From Natronogracilivirga saccharolytica (GTDB lineage: Bacteria; Bacteroidota; Rhodothermia; Balneolales; Natronogracilivirgulaceae), in NCBI RefSeq assembly GCF_017921895.1, contig NZ_JAFIDN010000002.1, positions 248,001 through 312,000 of the forward strand: a stretch of DNA of 64,000 nucleotides, in the 5' to 3' direction. The notes beneath the pieces were generated by a model. It searched no databases. It was not told the origin of the DNA and was given only the letters and a program-made list of their open reading frames with translations. Below, in pieces: positions 60,516 through 64,000 of this stretch (its first letter is position 1; every line of letters begins with the position of its first letter). Both the position numbers and the translations under genes were made by a program.

Positions 60516-61322
60516 GTGAAAAAAATAATTACAACATTATTTGCAATTTTGCTGTCTTGTGGCGTTGTTCAGGCACAGGACAATGAAGCTGCAATACAAC
60601 AGCAAGGAGACATGCAGGATGCTGTAGTCCAGCAAATGGGCTCAGGCAACGATCTTTCTGTTTCCCAGATGCAGGATTTCAACTATGCCTGGCTAAGCCA
60701 GACGTCAAATGAGTCTGGTTCATCACGTGCCACAGTGACTCAGGAAGTGACTTCAGGGTCAGGGCAAAACCCGGAAAATGGCGGTCATGAAGTACGGCTG
60801 GAACAGGTTGGGAGCAATAAGGCTGAGATAGAACAAATTGGATTCGGGAATATTGTTTCCGGTTATGCGGGTGGCGATCCTGCAATGCAGCAGAGTACAA
60901 ATCAGAGGAACACACTCATCATCACACAACATGCCGGATGGTCGGTTACCGGAGTAAACCAAAAAACCGGCGGCAATGAAGCGTTCATATCACAAAGTGA
61001 CGGTGATAATCTGCAAATGCTTCTGCTTCAGGATGGTGAGGGCGGCAGTGCAGCAGAAATCATGCAGTCCGGGGATGAATCTGCCATCGATGTACATCAA
61101 ACCGGTGATGGCGGACATAACGTGACAATTAACCAGGGAATGGCGGGTGGCGATGCTGGTCAAAGCGGCATCATATTTCAGGATGGTTATGGTCATGAAG
61201 CGGTTTTAAATCAGTGGGGAAACGGAAATACAGCGACAATCATGCAGTATGTATCATCCAGCACCGCTTCTGTATCACAGGATGGAAGTTCAAACAGGGT
61301 TTCTATCAGTCAGGATAATTAA
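60516..61322 (+). CDS. Curlin-repeat (CsgA/CsgB-type) subunit, second
   Basis: A 268-residue exported protein with signal peptide MKKIITTLFAILLSCGVVQAQ. Curlin-type repeats are visible but more divergent than in the first subunit: NEAAIQQQGDMQDAVVQQMGSGND at the start, VRLEQVGSNKAEIEQIGFGN in the middle, and clearest at the end (AVLNQWGNGNTATIMQYVSSSTASVSQDGSSNRVSISQDN). Irregular segments (SGQNPENGGHE, PAMQQSTNQRNT) interrupt the array. It could be the minor or nucleator subunit, or a second major subunit; which is CsgA-like and which CsgB-like cannot be decided from sequence. It starts at GTG 60516, 43 bp after the first curlin gene. Confidence 0.85.
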   Translation: MKKIITTLFAILLSCGVVQAQDNEAAIQQQGDMQDAVVQQMGSGNDLSVSQMQDFNYAWLSQTSNESGSSRATVTQEVTSGSGQNPENGGHEVRLEQVGSNKAEIEQIGFGNIVSGYAGGDPAMQQSTNQRNTLIITQHAGWSVTGVNQKTGGNEAFISQSDGDNLQMLLLQDGEGGSAAEIMQSGDESAIDVHQTGDGGHNVTINQGMAGGDAGQSGIIFQDGYGHEAVLNQWGNGNTATIMQYVSSSTASVSQDGSSNRVSISQDN

Positions 61323-61380
61323 TTTTCTTTTGATTCCGATTTTTGTTACATAAATAAAACGAACATCTTATATTCAAGTT

Positions 61381-61929
61381 ATGAAAACACTTGCAATCAT
61401 ATCGGCCTTCCTGCTAACGGGATATACAAGTGTGCTATCCCAGAACAGCGAACGGGAAGTTTTTCCGGAACAAGTGTCCATTGATCATAATGAAGCTGTA
61501 AGAGGATTCAGTGGTGATTTTGTCACAATGAATCCAACAGCCGGCCGTACGGATGAAGATCTGCCTGAAACCTCGCAAAACACGGCAATCATATCGTTGA
61601 TCGGAATGGAAAACATGGTCATGCTTGAGCAAATCGGAAGTATGAACAGAGCCGCACTGTCTATTAATGGTGACGGTAACGATGCCGAATTCACCCAGAA
61701 TGGCATCGGAAATACCGCATCAGTTAATGTTGTTGGCAGCGATAACTTTATCAGAGGCTGGCAGGAAGGAAATTACAATCATATTGGTCTTAACTATGAA
61801 GGCTCCGGCACCCAGCAGCAAGTTCAGCAACTTGGCAATCATCAATCTGCTGAGTTCAACGGTGTAGGAATGCCGTTAACCATTACACAGTCCGGAGATG
61901 GTGCCCGGGTAATAATTGAAAACAGATAA
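61381..61929 (+). CDS. Curlin-like small secreted protein, third
   Basis: A 182-residue exported protein with signal peptide ending VLSQ (about residue 21). The N-terminal mature ~45 residues are non-repetitive. From about residue 68, four to five degenerate curlin-type repeats appear (NTAIISLIGMENMVMLEQIGSMNRAALSINGDGNDAEFTQNGIGN), and the protein ends PLTITQSGDGARVIIENR. Few repeats joined to a unique head fits a nucleator or capping subunit (CsgB-like), but no direct match is claimed. It lies 58 bp after the second curlin gene and belongs to the same gene row. Confidence 0.75.
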   Translation: MKTLAIISAFLLTGYTSVLSQNSEREVFPEQVSIDHNEAVRGFSGDFVTMNPTAGRTDEDLPETSQNTAIISLIGMENMVMLEQIGSMNRAALSINGDGNDAEFTQNGIGNTASVNVVGSDNFIRGWQEGNYNHIGLNYEGSGTQQQVQQLGNHQSAEFNGVGMPLTITQSGDGARVIIENR

Positions 61930-61971
61930 AGCTGATCAGCGCCAGACGTACCCCCTAAAGATATAATACCT

Positions 61972-62607
61972 ATGTATAGCCGTATAAATGCTGTTCTCAG
62001 CATTATGATAATATTTTTGCTGATATCCTGTTCACAAGATACTGTCAATACCGAAGTATATGGTGATATCGAAGGTGTTGTTATAGATGCAAAAACCGAT
62101 GAGCCCATTCGAAGCGCAAGCATTGCCACTTCTCCCGGAACGGTGGCCATTCTGACGGAAGATGACGGATCATTCTATATTGATGATGTTCCAACCGGAA
62201 ACTACAATATCACAGCACGTAAAGACGGCTATAGCAATGCCTCGGTGAGTGTTGCTGTCCGCGAAAGCCGAGTGGCTACGGCAAGCATTACAATGAGGCC
62301 TACCGATGAAGATACATCAGCTTCAACAGATGACCTTGAAGCCAATGTGACTTCCTGGTTCAACAGAGCAGATGGTGACTCCATGTTCGTTGATGTTGAA
62401 TACAGTGTCAGTAATATTGGGGCTGATGCTGATATTGATGATTACGAAGTATATTTCGAGATCAAGACGGACAGCGTATCTTTTTTTTATGATGTAGCAG
62501 GAACTGATTTAAAGAAAGGACAAAAGAGATTCAGGGAGTTCAGCAAGTATATTTATACAGCAACAGCTACCGATGTTGTGGTTCTTGAAACATGGGTCAA
62601 GGAATAG
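61972..62607 (+). CDS. Lipoprotein with carboxypeptidase-regulatory-like domain, last gene of curli row
   Basis: A 211-residue lipoprotein (lipobox LISC, Cys20). Residues ~31-108 form a carboxypeptidase-regulatory-like beta-sandwich (YGDIEGVVIDAKTDEPIRSASIATS, then DGSFYIDDVPTGNYNITARKDGYSNASVSVAV). Residues ~115-211 form a second beta domain resembling FxLYD/CARDB folds (VDVEYSVSNIGADADIDDYEVYFEIK). It follows the third curlin gene by 42 bp. Its position suggests a surface or periplasmic accessory of curli, perhaps a fibre-anchoring protein, but no enteric csg gene matches it, so that role is inference only. Confidence 0.75.
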   Translation: MYSRINAVLSIMIIFLLISCSQDTVNTEVYGDIEGVVIDAKTDEPIRSASIATSPGTVAILTEDDGSFYIDDVPTGNYNITARKDGYSNASVSVAVRESRVATASITMRPTDEDTSASTDDLEANVTSWFNRADGDSMFVDVEYSVSNIGADADIDDYEVYFEIKTDSVSFFYDVAGTDLKKGQKRFREFSKYIYTATATDVVVLETWVKE

Positions 62608-62642
62608 CAAAGCACAGAAAGCTTTGCAGCATAAAGTTTTTT
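62607..62642 (+). terminator. Probable terminator of the curli operon
   Basis: GCAAAGC (62607-62613, sharing the G of the stop codon TAG), 7-nt loop, GCTTTGC (62621-62627), then a T6 run at 62637-62642 after a 9-nt spacer. The spacer makes it weaker than a textbook terminator. Confidence 0.55.
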
Positions 62643-62677
62643 GGTAAATACGGAGCACAGAGGTAAGTTCGCCACCC

Positions 62678-64000
62678 CTATTTAATTATTGTCATCTGGC
62701 GGGTTATGGATTTCTGACCGGCTGTCAGGCGGTACAGATAAATACCACTCGAGAGTTCAGCTGCGTCAAACTCAACACTGTGATACCCGGCCGTCTGTCT
62801 TCTGTTTACCGGCACTCCGATTCGTTGCCCGGTGACGGTAAATATTTCCAGTTTTACTTCTGCCTCAGACGGAAGGGCATAGGTGATTGTTGTGACCGGA
62901 TTGAACGGGTTGGGATAATTCTGATGCAATGTAACTGATGATGGTAACTCTTCTGTTGCTTCGATAAACGTCTCCATGACGGTCTGGAATGAAAACGTGT
63001 CAGACCATTCACTGGAAAGGGAGTCGCTATAAGCCCGCACCTGCCAGTAATAGTCAGTCATGTAATCCAGATCAGATACATTGTATGTGGTGTCTGAAAC
63101 CGTAACCTGATCGATCATCAGCTCGGAAAAGTCAGAATGTGCGGAAAGTTGAACGCGGTAACTGTCCGCTTCTGCCACAGAATACCATCGCAAGATAACA
63201 GCTGTTTCTACGTCTGCTGCACCATTATCCGGAAATGCAAGCTGAGGTGCCTCAGGAGGCACGGGAGAAGGCTCATCATCTTCCTGGATGGTGGTAAAGC
63301 TTCGGGGCCCTGACCAGTTACTTGTCCCCTGAAAATTGACACCGCGAACCCGCCACCAATATGTAGTCTCCTTCTCAAGTTCCATTTCCAACGTATATGT
63401 TTCAGATTCAATATCATTCAAATATGCAACCAGGTTTGAAAAATCACGGTCTGTTGCAATTTGAAGGTCATAAGTTTCCGCAAGTTCTCCCTCCCATGCA
63501 AATTCAGGTGTCAGCTCCACTTCAAGAGCGTCGTCTTCTGGCTGAACAAGTACAGGGACAGAAGGATCATCAGGGTCAGAAAAAGAGATTATGCCATCGT
63601 GCAAAAGAGCTGTAGGAGCTCCGGGCAGACCCGGATCATTGAAGGTGAGTTGCTGCAGATAGAGACCGGCAGAGGATCCGGCCGAAGCTTCCGGTCCTTC
63701 TGAAAATACAAGTTTTAAAAGCTGTCCCTCACCTTGCAATTCTTCAGTTCCGGCAGCCGCAATTTTCAACATGCCGTCACTGATATTAGAGCTGACGGAC
63801 ATGCCTTCGCTAATTGTTTCACCCGTTTCCAGACCCTGGAAATCAAGCATGGTCGTATCCAGTGCGATTTCCATTTCATAGGAAAAAATGCCCAGCCCGG
63901 ACACATCGTCAACGATCACGGGCAGTTCCGCTTCCAGGCCGGTGAAAAGGGTAATGTTTTTAAGCGAAGCGTTGATATCATGAACGACAATTTCGCTGGA
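62678..64000 (-). CDS. Secreted multidomain protein with type IX sorting domain, 5'-truncated by window edge
   Basis: At least 440 residues; the frame stays open to the window end, so the N terminus is missing. Order: a cohesin-like beta-sandwich (VDDVSGLGIFSYEMEIALDTTMLDFQGLETGE ... LLKLVFSEG), two fibronectin-III-like domains (PVLVQPEDDALEVELTPEFAWEG and PQLAFPDNGAADVETAVILRWYSV, each ending in WxVRxxxxxGxSxWSxxxSF). A C-terminal ~80-residue sorting domain follows (NYPNPFNPVTTITYALP ... ITRQMTIIK). Cohesin-like plus FN3 modules suggest binding or scaffolding at the cell surface. The gene is convergent with the curli operon, 70 bp away. Confidence 0.85.
   Translation of the reverse strand, partial: SSEIVVHDINASLKNITLFTGLEAELPVIVDDVSGLGIFSYEMEIALDTTMLDFQGLETGETISEGMSVSSNISDGMLKIAAAGTEELQGEGQLLKLVFSEGPEASAGSSAGLYLQQLTFNDPGLPGAPTALLHDGIISFSDPDDPSVPVLVQPEDDALEVELTPEFAWEGELAETYDLQIATDRDFSNLVAYLNDIESETYTLEMELEKETTYWWRVRGVNFQGTSNWSGPRSFTTIQEDDEPSPVPPEAPQLAFPDNGAADVETAVILRWYSVAEADSYRVQLSAHSDFSELMIDQVTVSDTTYNVSDLDYMTDYYWQVRAYSDSLSSEWSDTFSFQTVMETFIEATEELPSSVTLHQNYPNPFNPVTTITYALPSEAEVKLEIFTVTGQRIGVPVNRRQTAGYHSVEFDAAELSSGIYLYRLTAGQKSITRQMTIIK

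Overview
The window looks like a chromosomal segment of a Balneolota/Rhodothermota-type bacterium (FCB group, close to Bacteroidota). This is inferred from three C-terminal sorting domains of the type IX secretion (NYPNPFNP) kind, a SusC/SusD pair, many secreted acidic proteins and lipoproteins, TAnnTTTG promoter elements and a curli locus. No rRNA is present, so the assignment rests on gene content only. Most genes are intact housekeeping or envelope genes. The clear exception is a decayed accessory patch at about 7.3-9.5 kb.

Layout. 0-7.3 kb: the 3' part of uvrA, a bactofilin, a free-methionine-sulfoxide-reductase-like GAF protein (minus strand), marC, a double-CDGSH protein and the NfnAB-type electron-bifurcating transhydrogenase pair. 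7.3-9.5 kb: gene remnants, namely an IS256-family transposase tail fused in frame to an ImmA/IrrE peptidase remnant, a DUF4411 PIN-like gene with two internal stops, and a broken Gfo/Idh/MocA oxidoreductase. 9.7-11.5 kb: two uncharacterised envelope proteins. 11.9-23.6 kb: tRNA-Phe, recJ, an RlmL-like methyltransferase, leucine dehydrogenase, hslO, an M20 hydrolase, an IscA-type protein, an AlbA_2 protein, gpsA-plsY, and lipB-lipA. 24-29.2 kb: two tandem serine hydrolases, a probable 28-residue membrane peptide, and htpG.

29.8-36 kb: SusC/SusD and a GH10-like lipoprotein. 36-44.4 kb: ATP-grasp protein, CocE/NonD hydrolase, a second M20 hydrolase, long-chain acyl-CoA ligase and a bile-acid/sodium-symporter-family transporter. 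44.5-50.3 kb: two large type IX cargo proteins (CotH-like and parallel beta-helix) separated by a strongly structured terminator. 50.5-52 kb: lpdA, which needs the lipoate made by LipAB. 52.2-56.3 kb: amidoligase, class I glutamine-amidotransferase-like hydrolase and two bacterial-PH membrane proteins. 56.7-62.6 kb: a curli operon with unusual architecture (LysM-CsgE fusion, CsgF, CsgG with a C-terminal barrel-like extension, two curlin-repeat proteins, a third curlin-like protein and a lipoprotein). 62.7 kb to the end: the 3' part of a third type IX cargo gene.

The most promising material for something undescribed is the curli locus, whose components differ from the enterobacterial system in ways suggesting anchoring to peptidoglycan and a modified secretion pore. 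The amidoligase/amidotransferase/PH-domain cluster is next. All family calls come from reading motifs by eye. No database search was run.
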